A stretch of 64,000 bases of DNA from Colletes latitarsis. Taxonomy: Eukaryota > Arthropoda > Insecta > Hymenoptera > Colletidae. The number at the start of each line of letters is the position of its first letter. The stretch's first letter is position 1. Location of the stretch: positions 1,860,001-1,924,000 of the forward strand of contig NC_135146.1 of assembly GCF_051014445.1 (NCBI RefSeq), in the 5' to 3' direction. Made by a program: the position numbers and the translations under genes. Shown one piece after another: positions 1 to 11,676 of the stretch. The notes under the pieces were generated by a model that worked only from the letters and a program-made list of their open reading frames with translations, made no database searches and was not told the DNA's origin.

Positions 1-20
1 AAAAAAAAAAAAAAAAAAAA
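1..20 (+). mobile_element. Poly(A) tail of a non-LTR copy upstream of the window
   Basis: Twenty A residues open the window and pass directly into satellite (GCAGTAAGCTAG). The same poly(A)-to-satellite junction closes copies A, B and C further on, so this is most likely the 3' tail of another plus-strand R1-clade insertion whose body lies outside the window. Only the tail is visible, so family assignment is inference. Confidence 0.6.
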
Positions 21-730
21 GCAGTAAGCTAGTACGGACGCAGTGAGCTAATAAGCGTTCTGGGAGCAAGTAAGGAAACTGTAAGCTAGTCAGCACGCAG
101 GAAGCTGGTAAGCAGCCGGTATGCTTGTAAGCAACCAGCAGGGTAGCAAGAAAGCAGGTAGCTAGTAAGCAAGAAGGAAGCTTGTATGCCAGCTGTAAGC
201 TAGTAAGCAAGCTGTAGGCTTGTAGGAAAGCAGTTAACTAGTAAGCAAGAAGTAAGCTATTAAGGAACGAGTAAGCTAGTAAGCAAGCAATAAACTAGTA
301 TGCAACCAGTAAGCTTGTAAGCAAGTAGTGAGCTAGAAAGCAGGCAACAAGCATGTAATCAAGCAGTAAGCCAGTAAGCAAGCATTGAGCAAATAAGCGA
401 GCTGGGAGCTAGTAAGGAAGCAGTGTGCTAGTATGCAATCAGTAAGCTAGCAAACAACCAGTAAGCTTGCAAGCAAGTAGAAAGCTAGTAAGCAGGCAGT
501 ACGCTTGTAAGCATGCAGTAAGGTAGTAAGGAAGCAGGGAGCTAGTAAGCATTCAGGGAGCTAGGAAACGTGGACTAAACTAGTAAGCAAGAAGTAAGCT
601 AGTAAGCAAGCAGTTGGCTAGTAAGCATGCAGGTGGCTAGTAAGTGAGCAATTAGCTAGTAACGAAGCAGTATGCTAGTAAGCAAGCAGTAAGCTAGTAG
701 GAATTCAGATAGCTATTAAGAAAGTAGTAT
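21..730. repeat. 19-bp satellite array, block 1
   Basis: Head-to-tail, diverged copies of a roughly 19-bp monomer, consensus AGTAAGCTAGTAAGCAAGC. The monomer itself is two AGTAAGC heptamers separated by T and followed by AAGC (7+1+7+4). Monomer variants AGTATGC, AGTGAGC, AGCAGGC and AAGGAAGC are frequent. No coding sequence is seen. The last five bases (AGTAT, 726-730) are the target duplication of the adjoining LTR. Confidence 0.95.
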
Positions 731-2390
731 TGTTAGAATACTAAGTGTTCTAACGTGGGTCCGGACGAAGGAATAGACTGGTAGAGATATAGTTACAGGT
801 ATCAATTAGGTTTTCTTATTTTTATTACAAACTGAAACGTATCAAAACTAAAAAATACAATTTTATGGAAAACAAAATAAGGAAATTAAACGCAGTTTTG
901 ACGTCGACTCGTTTCAGCCGTGTCACGTCCCCTTTGGCGTTACTGTTGTCGCTTTCTGTAACAAAAGTTTACGGAAAGTGTAAATATCTTAAATTCGGAC
1001 ACGTTGTCACGTTTAGACGCTTATCAGCTGCTTACCTCGCGTTCCAAGCGACAATATGTTGTGCTTGGATGGAGAAGCTAACTGCTGATTCGCGTAGTAA
1101 TTAATGGACTGTATTAATTTGTTTTTTGGTCGGTGATATTTGAATTAAATGATATCACCGACGCGTGCAACCGGACAGACGAAGTTTTCCTCGTTTCTGT
1201 CGAGTTAGCTAAGCGTTGCAACGGACAGGCCCCAAATGGAGGTTGTAAGGCTCCAAGAGGACTATTTCCCGTGAGCACGCTCACCGTGCGGGTGGCGTGG
1301 GACGCCGACGCAAGAAAACACCCTGCCTAGTGCGGCTACCTCGACGGCGGCTCCACAGGAGCAGCCTGCGGCCTGCCAGAATAGGGTGGGGGGGGGGGGC
1401 GCTTCAAGCAACTCCAACCACCCTTCGGACACTACACAGTTACGGGTAGTGGGTGGAGAGGTGGAAGGTAGGCCCTTCGAACCCTTTACTCCACCGTACA
1501 CTGTACTCTACACTGGCACAAGCGTCGGGTCCCTGGAGGGGGTTCCCTGGAGTCCGTTGCACGGCGAGCACCACGAGGCGATACCAGTATATCGGAATCT
1601 ACCTTCCGGTTGCTCCGTCGCCGTATAGCAAAGGGTGGGTCGTCGAAACCTTAACTCCACCGATCGGTGCACACTACACTGGTACAACCGACGGGTTTCG
1701 GAGTGGGTTCTCTGATCCCGTTTAGTTCGGTGAGCTCACCACTAGGCGATACCGGTATATCGGTATCTACTCCCCAGTGACTTCAACCATTAGCTTTAAG
1801 GGTCTCAATGTACTCAGTACTGAGTCCCTAACGTAGCGGTCGCGGCAACGTCTGCAACGTTAAATCAAACGAAATGCTACAACGTCAGGCAGATTTTCTC
1901 GGAAATATCTGTTGTCGTGAGACAAGATTTCCTAATTTCAAATTGTCCTAAAATCTTTCATAGAACGTGCGTAATACAAGTTCTTTGGAGCGCGTACTTG
2001 TGACGGAGAGGATCGATAAAGGATCTGCTCTCGATCGCAGTCAGCTCCCTAAAGCCGTGTGAAAATCAGCGAGGATCGACAGGCGAAGACCGGGCCGCGC
2101 CGCGCAGGCGCGGTGCGGTTACGATTTCGGATATAGATCTCTCTCTTCAATTAATAGGTCGTTTCTCTCTCTCTCAGGTGCTAATGACACAATACCTTTG
2201 GAAACAGGTGTTCGAATGTAATGTGTGAACGAAGATAGCTAGCAAAAACCCGTAAACAGCCGCGATTTTGATTGTCTGTAGACCGAAGGAATTCGGCGTC
2301 AGCCCGACCTTCTAGACAATGCGTACGCAGAACTAGCATTAGGAATCGCGACCGAGTTTTTTCCCCTCGGACAAACGCGATAGTTAAACA
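731..2390 (-). mobile_element. Solo LTR, BEL/Pao-type long-LTR family (minus strand)
   Basis: A 1,660-bp non-satellite block that starts TGTTAGAATAC and ends GTTAAACA (TG...CA), flanked by AGTAT at 726-730 and 2391-2395. Its sequence resembles the LTR at 15930-17828 read on the opposite strand, including the GGGTCCGG motif near one end and the GCGATA-TTAAACA-like other end, so the sense strand is minus. That LTR leads directly into a primer-binding site and BEL-type gag, which supports the class. No internal region and no partner LTR is present, so this is a solo LTR left by LTR-LTR recombination. Short ORFs at 865-1104, 1133-1330 and 1386-1725 lie inside it and look like chance reading frames. 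It is the most diverged member of the family here. Confidence 0.85.
1484..1800. repeat. Imperfect tandem duplication inside the LTR (about 160 bp per unit)
   Basis: Two successive stretches share the same order of motifs: a CTCCACCG start, a TACACTGGYACAA stretch, a GAGYNCACCAC stretch, then GGCGATACC-GTATATCGG and a cytosine-rich end before a TAGC-rich spacer. One copy spans about 1484-1655 and the other about 1656-1800. The matching positions in the LTR at 24120-25987 (about 25000-25310) show the same doubling, so the duplication is an old property of this LTR family. Function unknown; U3 enhancer-like repeats are a possibility. Confidence 0.55.
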
Positions 2391-5300
2391 AGTATGCTAG
2401 AGAGCAAGCAGTAAGCTACAAGACAAGCAGTGAGCTAGTACGCGAACAGGACCCTACTAGGGGAGCATTATGCTAGTACGCAAGCATTAAGCTATAACGA
2501 ATACAGTTAGCTAGTAAGAAAGCAGTATGCTAGTAAACATGCAGCAGGCTAGTAAGCCCAGATTAAGCGAGTACGCTAGCAGAAAGCTAGTAAGCATGAA
2601 GTGAGCTAGTAAGCGAGCAGGGAGCTAGTAACGAAGCAGTATGCTAGTAAACAAGCAGTAAGCTATTAAGCAAGCAGTAAGCTAGTAAGCAGGCAATGAG
2701 ATAGTAAGCGAGAAGGGAGCTAGTAAGCAAGGGGGAAGCTAGAAAGCATGCAGTAAGCAAGTAAGCCATCAGCAGACTAGTAAGGAAGAGATAGCTAATT
2801 TGCAAGCAGCAAACTAGCAAGCAAGCAGTTATCTTGTAAGCAAGCAATGGGCTAGTAAGCGTGCTTGGAGCTAATAAGGAAGCAGTATGCTAGTAAGCAA
2901 GCAGTAAGCTAGTAAGCAACCCGTAAGCTAGTAAGCAAGCAGTAGGCTAGTGAGAAAGCAGCAAGCTTGCAAGCAGGCAGTATGCTAGTAAGCAAGTAGT
3001 AAGCGAGTAAGCTAGCAGTAAGCTGGGAAGCAAGCAGTAAGCTAGCAGGCAAGCAGTGAGGTAGAAAACGAGCTGCAAGCTAGTGAGCAAGTAGTATGCC
3101 AGTAAGCAAGTAGTAAGCTAATAAGCCAGCAGTAAGCTGATAAGCAAGCCGGAGGCGAGTAAGCTAGCTGTAAGCTGGTAAGTAACATGTACGCTTGTAA
3201 GCAAGCAGTAAACTGGCTTGAAAGGAATTTGCTTGTAAGCAAGCAGTAAGCTAGTACGCAAGCAGTGACCTAGTAAGCGAGCAGGAAGCTAGTAAGCAAG
3301 CAGTAATCTAGTAAGCAAGCAGTGTGCTAGAAAGCAAGCAGCAGGCTTGTAAGCAAGCAGTAAGGTAGAAAGCAAGCAGCATGCTAGTAAGCAAGCCGCA
3401 AGCTAGTAGGCAAGCAGTGAGCTAGTAAGAGAGCAGTATGCTAGTAAGCATGCAGTAAGCTAGAAAGCAAGCAGCAAGCTAGTATGCGAGCATGGTCCTA
3501 GTATGAGAGCAGAATGCTAGTAAGCTAGCAGTAAGCTATTAATGATCCAGTATGCTAGTAAGCAAGCAGGGAGCTAGTAAGGAAGCAGCAGGCTTGTAAG
3601 CAAGCAGTAAGGTAGAAAGCAAGCAGCATGCTAGTAAGCAAGCCGCAAGCTAGTAGGCAAGCAGTGAGCTAGTAAGAAAGCAGTATGCTAGTAAGCATGC
3701 AGTAAGCTAGAAAGCAAGCAGCAAGCTAGTATGCGAGCATGGTCCTAGTAAGAGAGCAGTATGCTGGTAAGCAAGCAGTAAGCTAGAAAGCAAGCTGTAA
3801 GCTAGTAAGCAAGCAATGCGCAAGTAAGCGAGCAGGGAGCTAGTAAGGAATCATTCTGCTAGTAAGCAAGCACCAAGCTAGTATGCAAGCATGGTCCTAG
3901 TATGAGAGCAGTATGCCAGTAAGCATGCAATAATCTAGTAAGAAACAAGTAAGCTAGTAAGCAAGCAGTAAGCTGGCAAGAAAGCAATTAGCTTGTACGC
4001 AAGCAGTAAGCTAGGATGCAAGCTGTGAGCTAGTAAGCCACAAGTAAGCTAGAAAGGAAGCTGCAGGCTAGTCAGGTAGCAGTAAGCGAGTAAGGTAGCA
4101 GTAAGGTAGTAAGCAACCAGTATGAGTGTAAGCTAGCAGCTGGCTAGTAAGAAAGCAGTTAGCTGGTAAGAAAGCTTCGAGCTAGTACGCAAGGAGGAAG
4201 CTAGTAAGGAAGTAGTATGACACTAAGCAAGCAGGATGCTAGTAAGGAAGCAGTATGCTAGCAAGCATGCAGTACGGTAGTAAGCAACCAGTAAGAGTGT
4301 AAGCAAGCAGCAGGCTAGTAAGAAAGCGGTTAGCTAGTAAGAAAGCAGTAAGCGAGTATGCTAGCAGCAAGCTAGTAAACAAGCAGTGAGCTAGTAAGCA
4401 GGCAGGGAGCTAGTAAAAAGAAGTAATCTAGTAAGCAAGCAGTATGCGAGTAATCTAGCAGTAAGCTCGCAAGCAAGCAGTAAGCTGGTAAGAGAGCTAT
4501 TAGCTTCTAAGCAAGCAGTAAGCTAGAAAGCAAGGAGCAGGCTAGTAAGAAAGCAGTTTACTAGTAAGCAAGCGGAAAGCAAGTAAGGAAGCACTATGCT
4601 AGAAAGCAAGCAGCAGGCTAGTGAGCTAGCAGGAAGCGAGTAACCTAGCAGTAAGCTACTAAGGAAGCAGCTGGATAGTAACAAAGCTTTTAGCTAGTAT
4701 GAAAGCAGTATGATAGTAAGCCAGCGGTAAGCTCGAAAGCAAGCAGCAAGCTAGCAAGCATGCGGGAAGCAAGTAAGCCAGCAGTAAGCTAGTAGGCAAC
4801 CAGTAATCTAGTAAGCAAACAGTGAGCTAGTAAGCAGGGAGTAAGCGAGTAAGCTAGCAGTAAGCAAGTAAACAACCAGTAAGCTAGTAAGCAAGCACTA
4901 AGCTAGAATGCAAGCAATAACCTAGTATGCATGCAGCAAGCTTGTAAGCAAGCTGCTGGCTAGTCAGATAGCAGTTAGCTAGTAAGAAGTCTGTGTGATA
5001 GTGGGCAAGCTGTAAGCTAGAAAACAGCCAGTAAGTTATTAAGCGAGCACTAAGCTAGAAAGTAAGCAGTAAGCGAGAAAGCAAGGAGGTCACTGGAAAG
5101 TATGCAGTTAGCTAGTAAGCATGCAGTAAGCTAGAATACAAGGAGCAGGCCTGTAAGAAAGCAGTTATCTAGTATGCAAGCAGTAAGCTTTGTAAGGAAG
5201 CACTATGCTAAAAAGCATGCAGCGGGCTAGTAAGCAACCTAGTAAGTGAGCAGTAAGCAAGCAAACAAGCAGTGAGCTAGTGAGATAGCAATTAGATAGT

Positions 5301-7295
5301 AAACGAGCAGTGAGCAAGTAAGAAAGCAATCAGCTAGTAAGCAAGCAGTAACTTAGTGTGCAAGCTGTTAGCTAGCAAGCGGGGAGTTAGCCAGTAAGGA
5401 AGCGGTATGCTAGTAAGCAAGCAGTCATCTAGTAAGCAAGCAGGAAGCTAGTGAGCAAGCAGCAAGATAGTAAGCAAGCAGTATGCTAGTATGCAAGCAG
5501 AAATCTAGTTAGCAAGCAGCAAGCTCGTAACCAAGCAACGGGCTAGTAAGGAAGCAGTAAGCTACTAAGCAAGCAGTAATCTAGTAAGAAACAAGTACGC
5601 TGCTGAGCAAGCAGTGGGCTAGTAACGAAGCAGTAATCTAGTAAGCAAGCGGTATACTGGTAAGAAAGTAGTTAGCTAGTAAGCAAGCAGCAAGCTAGTG
5701 AGCAAGCAGTAAGCTAGAAAGCAAGCAGCAGGATAGTTAGCATGCAGTGAGCCAGCATAGTAGCAGTAAACAAGTAAGCAAGCAGTGATCTAGTATGCGA
5801 GGAGGAAGCTAGTAAGAAAGCAGCATGATAGTGAGCAATCAGTAAGATAGTAAGCTTGCCGTGAGCTAGTAAGTAACCAGTAAACTAGTAAGCAAGCTGA
5901 ATGCTAGTAAGGAAGCACTAAGCTAGAAAGGATGCAGCAGGCTAGTAAGCATGCAGTAATCAGGTATGCTAGCAGTGAGCTAGTAAGAAAGCAGTATTCC
6001 AGTAAGCAAGCAGTAAGCTAGAATGCAAGCAGCAAGCTAGTAAGCCAGCAGTAAGCTAGTAAGCGAGCAGAGATCTAGTAATGGGGCAGAATGCTAGCAA
6101 GGAAGCAGTAGGCTAGCAAACAACCAGTAAGCTAGCAAGCAAGCAGGAAGCTAATAAGGAAGCAGTATGCTAGAAAACAAGCAGCGGGCTAGTAAGCAAG
6201 CAGTAAGCTAGTAAGCGAGCAGGAAGCTACTAAGGAAGCAGTATGGTAGTAAGCACTCTGTAAGCTAGTAAAAAAGCAGTAAGTTATGGAGAATGCAGCA
6301 GTGTATTAATATTGCAGTTGATTAGTCAGCAAGCAGTAAGCTAGTAAGCAAGCAGCAGGCTAGTAAGAAAGCTGCTAGCTAGTAAGAAAGCCGTATGCTA
6401 GTAAGCAAGCTGTAAGCTAGGAAGCAAGCAGCAAGCTAGTATGCAAGCTGAAGGCTAGAAAGCAAGCAGCAGGCTCGTGAGCATGCAGTAAGAGAGCAAG
6501 CTAGCAGTAAGCTAGTAAGCATGCAGTAAGCTAGTAAGCATGCAGTGAGCTAGAAAGCAAGGAGCAGGATTGTAAGAAAGCAGTTATCTAGTAACCAAGC
6601 TGCATGCTAGTAAGGAAGCACTAAGCTAGAAAGCAAGCAGCTGGCTAGTAAGAATGCAGTTAGCTATTGAGCAAGCAGTAAACTAGCAAGCGAGCAGGAA
6701 GCTAGTAAGGAAGCAGTATGCTAGTAAGCAAACAGTAGGCTAGTAAGCGAGGAGGAAGCTAGTAAGCAAGCAGCAGGCTAGTCAGAAAGCAGTTAACTTG
6801 TAAAAAAGCTGTAAGCTAGTAAGGACAAGTAGGCTTCTCAGCAAGCAGCATGTTAGTATGGAAGCAATTCGCTAGTAAGCGAGCAGTAAGCTAGTAAGCA
6901 AGCTGTAAGCTAGTAAGCAAGCAATAATATTGTAAGCAAGCAGTAATATTGTAAGCAAGCAGTAGTCTAGTAAGCAAGCAGTGAGCTAGTAAGCGAGCAG
7001 GGAGCTGGTTGGAATCAATTAGCTAGTAAGGAAGCTGTAGGGTAACATGCAAACGGTGAGCTAATTAGCGAGGAGGAAGCTAGTAAGCCAGCAGTTAGCG
7101 AGTAAGCTTGCTGTAAGCTAGGAAACATGCATTAAGTTAGTACGCATGCAGAGAGCTAGTAAGCGTGGGGGTAGCTAGTAGGGAAGCAGTATGCTAGTAA
7201 GCTAGCAGTAAGCTAGTAAGCAACCAGCAAACTTGTAAGGAAGCAACAGGTTAGTAAGAAAGCACTTAGCTAGTAAGAAAGTAGTATGCTAGTAT
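2391..7295. repeat. 19-bp satellite array, block 2
   Basis: Uninterrupted diverged 19-bp satellite in the same orientation as block 1. A stretch beginning at 3341 recurs from 3588, an offset of 247 bp (13 monomers), with only a few differences, showing multi-monomer amplification. No gene is seen; minus-strand ORFs at 2644-2847 and 3042-3242 are translations of the repeat. Ends with AGTAT (7291-7295) next to the insert at 7296. Confidence 0.95.
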
Positions 7296-7582
7296 TGAGG
7301 ATCTTTGTGATAGATTTCCCCAATCGCTTGCCGCAGAAAGAAGAAGGAATAATTTGTTGAAACGGTATAATGTGTAAGACACGGAGTCGACAAAATATGT
7401 GGAAGACTTTTCTCCGTGGACTGGGTTTTCGCACGACTTCCTTCACATTGGTTAATATCCCGGCTATATATGCGTCGTCGAATGGTCGGCAGACCTATTG
7501 GTTTTATGACATGACCTGAGCCGACGTGGAACAGAGAAAAATCGCGAAGATTCGGAAATACAAAATATATCTATTCTCAACA
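7296..7582 (-). mobile_element. Short LTR-like insert (287 bp), possible solo LTR of another family
   Basis: A single non-satellite island with ends TGAGGATC and CTCAACA, so it can be read as TG...CA on either strand. On the minus strand it begins TGTTGAGAATAG and carries a TATA-like CATATATAG stretch about half way, as an LTR promoter would. The left flank is AGTAT, the pentamer used by the other LTR insertions here, but the right flank is GCTAG, so no matching target duplication is present. A short DNA-transposon remnant is the main alternative because the ends are weakly inverted (TTGAG/CTCAA). No ORF of note. Confidence 0.45.
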
Positions 7583-9414
7583 GCTAGTACGCAACCAGTA
7601 AGATAGAAAGCAAGCAGCAAGCTAGTAAGCGAGCAATAAGCTAGAAAGCAAGCAGCAGGCTAGTAAGAAAACAGTTAGCTATTAAGCACGCAGTGAGCTA
7701 GAAAGCATGCAGTAAGCTAGTAAACAAGCAGTGAGCTAGTAAGCGAGGGGGAAGCTAGTATGGAAGCAGTATGCTAGTAAGCATGCAGTAAGCTAGTAAG
7801 CAAGCAGTGAGTTAGTAAGCGCGGAAGAAGGAAGTAAGGAAGTAGTAAGCTAGTAAGCAAGCAGTGAGCTAGAAAGCAAGCAGGGAGCTAGTAAGGAAGC
7901 AGCCTGCTAGTAAGCAACCAGTAAGCCAGTAAGGAAGCAGCATGCTTCCAATCAAGCTGTAAGATAGTAAGCAAGAAGTAAGCTGGAAGGGAAGCAGCAG
8001 GGTAGTAAGAAAGCATTTTGTTAGTACGTAAGATGTAGGCTAGTAAGCAAGCAGTGAGGAAGCTAGCATGCAGGAAGCTAGTAAGGAAGCAGTATGCTAG
8101 TAAGCAAGCGTTAAGTTAGGAGGCAAGCAGTAAGCTAGGGAGCAGCAGCTAGATAGCAAGCAGAAAGCTTGTATGTAACCAGTAAGCTAGTAAGCAAGCA
8201 GTAATCTGGTAAGGAAGCAGTTAGTTAGTAAGCAAGCAGTGAGCTAGCAAGCGAGCAAGGAGCTAGTTTTGAACCAGTATGCTAGTCAGCAAGCAGCAAG
8301 CTAGTGAGCAAGCAATGAGCTAGTATGTGAGCAGGGAGCTAGTAAGGAATCGGTAATCTAGTAAGCAAGCAGTAAGAGAGTGAGCTAGCACTAAGCTAGT
8401 AAGCATGCAGTATGATAGTAAGCAAGTAGTGGGCTAGTATGGAAACAGGATGCTAATAAGGAAGCACAAAGGTAGGAAGCAAGCTGCAGGCTGGTAAGCA
8501 AGCAGAAGGCGCGGAAGCTAGCAGTAAGCTAGTAAACAAGCAGTAAGCTAGTAGGCATGAAGGGGGCTATTAAGGAGGCAGTATGTTAGTAAGCAAGAAG
8601 TGATCTATTAAGCATGCAGTATGCTAGTACGCATGCAGGAAGCTGGTGAGTGTGTAGTATGCTCGTAAGCATGCAGTTAGCTAGTAAGCAAGCAGTAAGC
8701 CAGTATGCAATCAGTAAGCTAGTAATAAAGCAGTTAGTTACTAACAAACCAGTAAGCAAGTAAGCAAGCAGGATGCTAGTAAGGATGCATTCGGCTAGTA
8801 AGAGAGCAGGAAGCTAGCAGGCAAGCTGTAAGCTAGTAAGCACGCAGTGAGCTAGTAAACAAGCATCGGGCTAGTCAGAATGCAGTTAGCTAGTAGGAAA
8901 GCAATATGCTAGTAAGGAAACAGTAAGCTAGAAAGCAAGCAACAAGCCAGTAAGCATGCAATAAGCTAGTAAGCAAGCAGTAAGGTAGAAGGCAAGCTGC
9001 AAGCTAGTAAGAAAGCAGTTAGCTAGTAAGAAAGCAGTATGCCAATAAGCAAGCAGTAAGCTAGTAAGCATGCAGTGAGCCAGTAAGCTAGCAGTAATCT
9101 AGTGTGCAAGCAATAATCTAGTATGCTAGCTGTGAGCTTGAAAGCAAGCAGGAAGCTAGTATGGGAGCATGAAGCTAGAAAGCAAGCAGGAGGCGAATCT
9201 GCTAGCAGTAAGCTAGTAAGCAAGCAGTTAGCTAGTAAGAAAGCAGTGAGCTAGTAAGCGAGAAGGAAGCTAGTAAGGAAGCTGCATGATAGTAAGCAAG
9301 TAGTAAGCTAGTAAGCAACAAGTAAGCTAGTAAGCATGCAGTATGATGGTAAGGAAGCAGTTTGTTAGTAAGCAAGTTGTATGTTAGTGAGCAAGCAGTA
9401 AGCTAGTAAGCAAT
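7583..9414. repeat. 19-bp satellite array, block 3
   Basis: Same satellite and orientation. It ends in AGTAAGCAA immediately before copy A of the R1-clade element. Across copy A the repeat phase is kept: AAGCAA on the left and GAAGTAAGCC on the right (15348 onward) join into a continuous monomer, so the insertion produced little or no net target change. The minus-strand ORF 9023-9223 is repeat translation. Confidence 0.95.
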
Positions 9415-9798
9415 CCCTCAGGGGCTGCCAGCCTTTCAGCTGCAGTACGGGCTTAACGAACCTGGGGTACCCGAGTCATACACACACCGTAAGCCTCCTG
9501 TTGGTCGTCACAACGACCCATTCACAATTCCCTATTGGTTTTGTGAATGGTACGTGACGGCAGGAGGAACGGGGGTCTTGGCTTAACCGCCTGGGCCACG
9601 AGTATGGCGACTCTATAAAATCGCCCTCCAATCCTAAGCTATGGTGCGCGGCGATGGGATGCATGGTTGGGGGAGAAGGCCCAATCCCAAGCGACCACCT
9701 CCGGGGAACCTGCCGAACCCCCGGAGTATATAGGCTTACCCGGGTAAGGCGGCTCTGCCCGGGCGGACCTTTTCTTCCGACCTGCTCGTGGGAATATT
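9415..9798 (+). other. 5' UTR of R1-clade copy A
   Basis: Runs from the satellite junction (CCCTCAGGGG start) to the ORF1 ATG. Nearly identical to 58945-59327 of copy D and partly present in copy C. It contains a long nested hairpin (9494-9567) and a TATAAAA string at about 9615, but R1-type promoters are internal and TATA-less as a rule, so that string is not called a promoter. Minus-strand ORF 9476-9664 is not supported as a gene. Confidence 0.75.
9494..9567 (+). other. Long nested hairpin in the 5' UTR
   Basis: Three consecutive perfectly paired stems: CCTCCTG (9494-9500) with CAGGAGG (9561-9567), CGTCAC (9506-9511) with GTGACG (9554-9559), and CCATTCACAA (9518-9527) with TTGTGAATGG (9541-9550), closing a 13-base loop. 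That is 23 base pairs with small internal loops. Identical in copy D at 59024-59097. Likely an RNA structure of the element transcript; role unknown. Confidence 0.75.
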
Positions 9799-11676
9799 AT
9801 GGAGTTCAATATTAAAACGGGGATGGGACGGGGTAAGTCAGAGGGGGTGGACGAAGGCGGTGTTGGGACTGGAGTGACGGTGCTCGCGCCGCCTCCAGCG
9901 CCTGGCCCGGCTTCGTGGAAGGTGGAGGAGGACGACGAGACTGCGTCAGTCTCGTCCTTCTCCTCCACCAGGAGCCTCATAGGCTCTAAGAGGAAGAGGG
10001 CGGGGCAGGCCGTCGTCGAGGTGGGCGGGGCGATGAGCCCCTCGGTGAGGCTGAGTTGCCTCAGGGACGAGGTGACCGAGGAGATATCGGAGAGGATCTC
10101 CTCGTCCCTGAGGCGGGTGGAGAAAGTCGCCGCTGCCTGCGCCTTTAAGGGGCAGAAAAGCGGTGGCGCGGAGGCCCTGAAGGCCGCGGCGGAGGAAATG
10201 AGGGAGGCGGCGCGGGAGCTCAGAGGGCGGAACGCCCGTCTGCAGCTCCTGTTGGAGGAGGAGCGACAGGGGAGGAGGAGGGCAGAGGCGCTGTGGAACA
10301 GCGCGGCCCTCCCTCCCATCCTCCCTCCTCCTCCACCGCCGCGTCCCTCGGCGGAGGTAAATAAGCGGAGTGCGGCGGCAGTGGTGCGGGGCACCGCGGG
10401 CCCCTCCACCCGCACTCCGCCCGTGAAGAAGTCCCCGTCCTCCTCAGAAGACGATCTTCTGAGGAGGATTGGGGACATGATTGATGGCAAGCTGGCCGCC
10501 TTCCGGGAGGAGCTCCTCGCCGGAAGAGCGGTCAGCAGGAAGGCGGTGCCTCCCCGACCTGTTCCGGTACAGTCGGGGAAGGCAAAGAAGGGCGGAGTGA
10601 AGGCTCCGCCCAGCGTTGCGGCACCAGGGCCCCGGGTCGCGACCCCCAAGGGGGGTGGTGTACCCGTGGTCGCGGTGGTCGCGTCCTCCACAGCACCCTC
10701 CCAAGGGGGGGTGGCGTGGAGTGAGGTGGTGGGGCGGAAGGCGAAGCGGGCGGCGAGGAAGGCCTCGCAACCGCAGCCTCCGCCTCCGCCGCCGGCGGCC
10801 AAGGTAAAGGCCGCGAAGGTCGGGAAGGCACGACCAGGTCGTCCCCCAAAAACGGCAGCGGTGACGCTGACCGTTGCGCAGGGGGGCGACCTGACCCTCG
10901 CGAAGGCGATGCGGCTCGCCAGGGAGAATATCTGCCTGGAAGAGCTGGGCATCGCCTCCGTGAGGGCGAAGAGGGCCGTGACCGGGGGTCTCTTGCTGGA
11001 GATCCCCGGTGCAGAAGGCGGCGCGAAGGCGGATCGTCTCGCCCAGAGGCTCCGGGAGCAGCTGGGCGAGCGAGGTGTCCGGGTCGCCGGCCCACGAAGC
11101 GCACGGAGATGCGCGTTTGTGGGCTGGACGAATCGGTCAGCGCACAGGATGTGTCCCGTGCCCTTGCGAGGGCGGGGGACTGTCCTGTGGAGGACCTGCG
11201 GATCGGAGAGATCCGCAGGTCGCCCTCCGGCCTCGGGTCGGTGTGGGCCCGGTGCCCCCTCTCCGCCGCCCGTAGGGTGGCGGAATCCGGGAGGGTGTTG
11301 GTGGGGTGGATTTCGGCGCGAGTGGAAATCCTTGCGCCGCGCCCGCTCCAGTGTCACCGCTGCCTCGATTTGGGGCACGTGAGGCAGTGGTGCACCTCGC
11401 CGGTGGACCGCAGCGGTCAGTGTTACCGCTGCGGTGCCAAAGAGCACCGTGCGAGCCAGTGCTCGGCGGCCCCCCACTGCCCGCTGTGTGCGGACATGGG
11501 GAGGCCAGCCGATCACAGGGTGGGGAGCAAGAAGTGCTCCCCCCCCCTCCCGGAAGGAGAGGAAGAGGCGGGCTGCACCGGCTCCGGTGCCGAGGGCGGT
11601 GGCATCGTCCTCCATGGAGGTGGACGGTGCTACGGGGACGGACGGCCGGGAGGAGGCTGGCGCGGCCATTAATTAA
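9799..11676 (+). pseudogene. ORF1 of R1-clade copy A, nucleic-acid-binding Gag-like protein (two frameshifts)
   Basis: Encodes the RNA-binding ORF1 protein that packages element RNA. From the ATG at 9799 the frame shows an acidic, serine-rich N-terminus, a charged helical stretch (about 10066-10280) likely to form a coiled coil, a proline-rich part, a basic region and a conserved core before three zinc knuckles: CHRCLDLGHVRQWC (from 11352), CYRCGAKEHRASQC, and CPLCADMG...HRVGSKKC, ending about 11541. Compared with copy D one C is missing near 11088, shifting the frame ahead of the core, and one extra C in the run near 11540 restores it, so the knuckles are read in another frame. Intact length would be about 625 residues, usual for R1-group ORF1. 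The stop TAA at 11674-11676 overlaps the ORF2 ATG. Frame-overlapping ORFs on both strands here are shadows. Confidence 0.88.

Noticed and set aside
9601..9625. TATAAAA at the start region of the R1-clade 5' UTR as a TATA promoter.
   Set aside because: It lies 200 bp inside the transcript start expected for a full-length element; a promoter there would lose the 5' end at each round.
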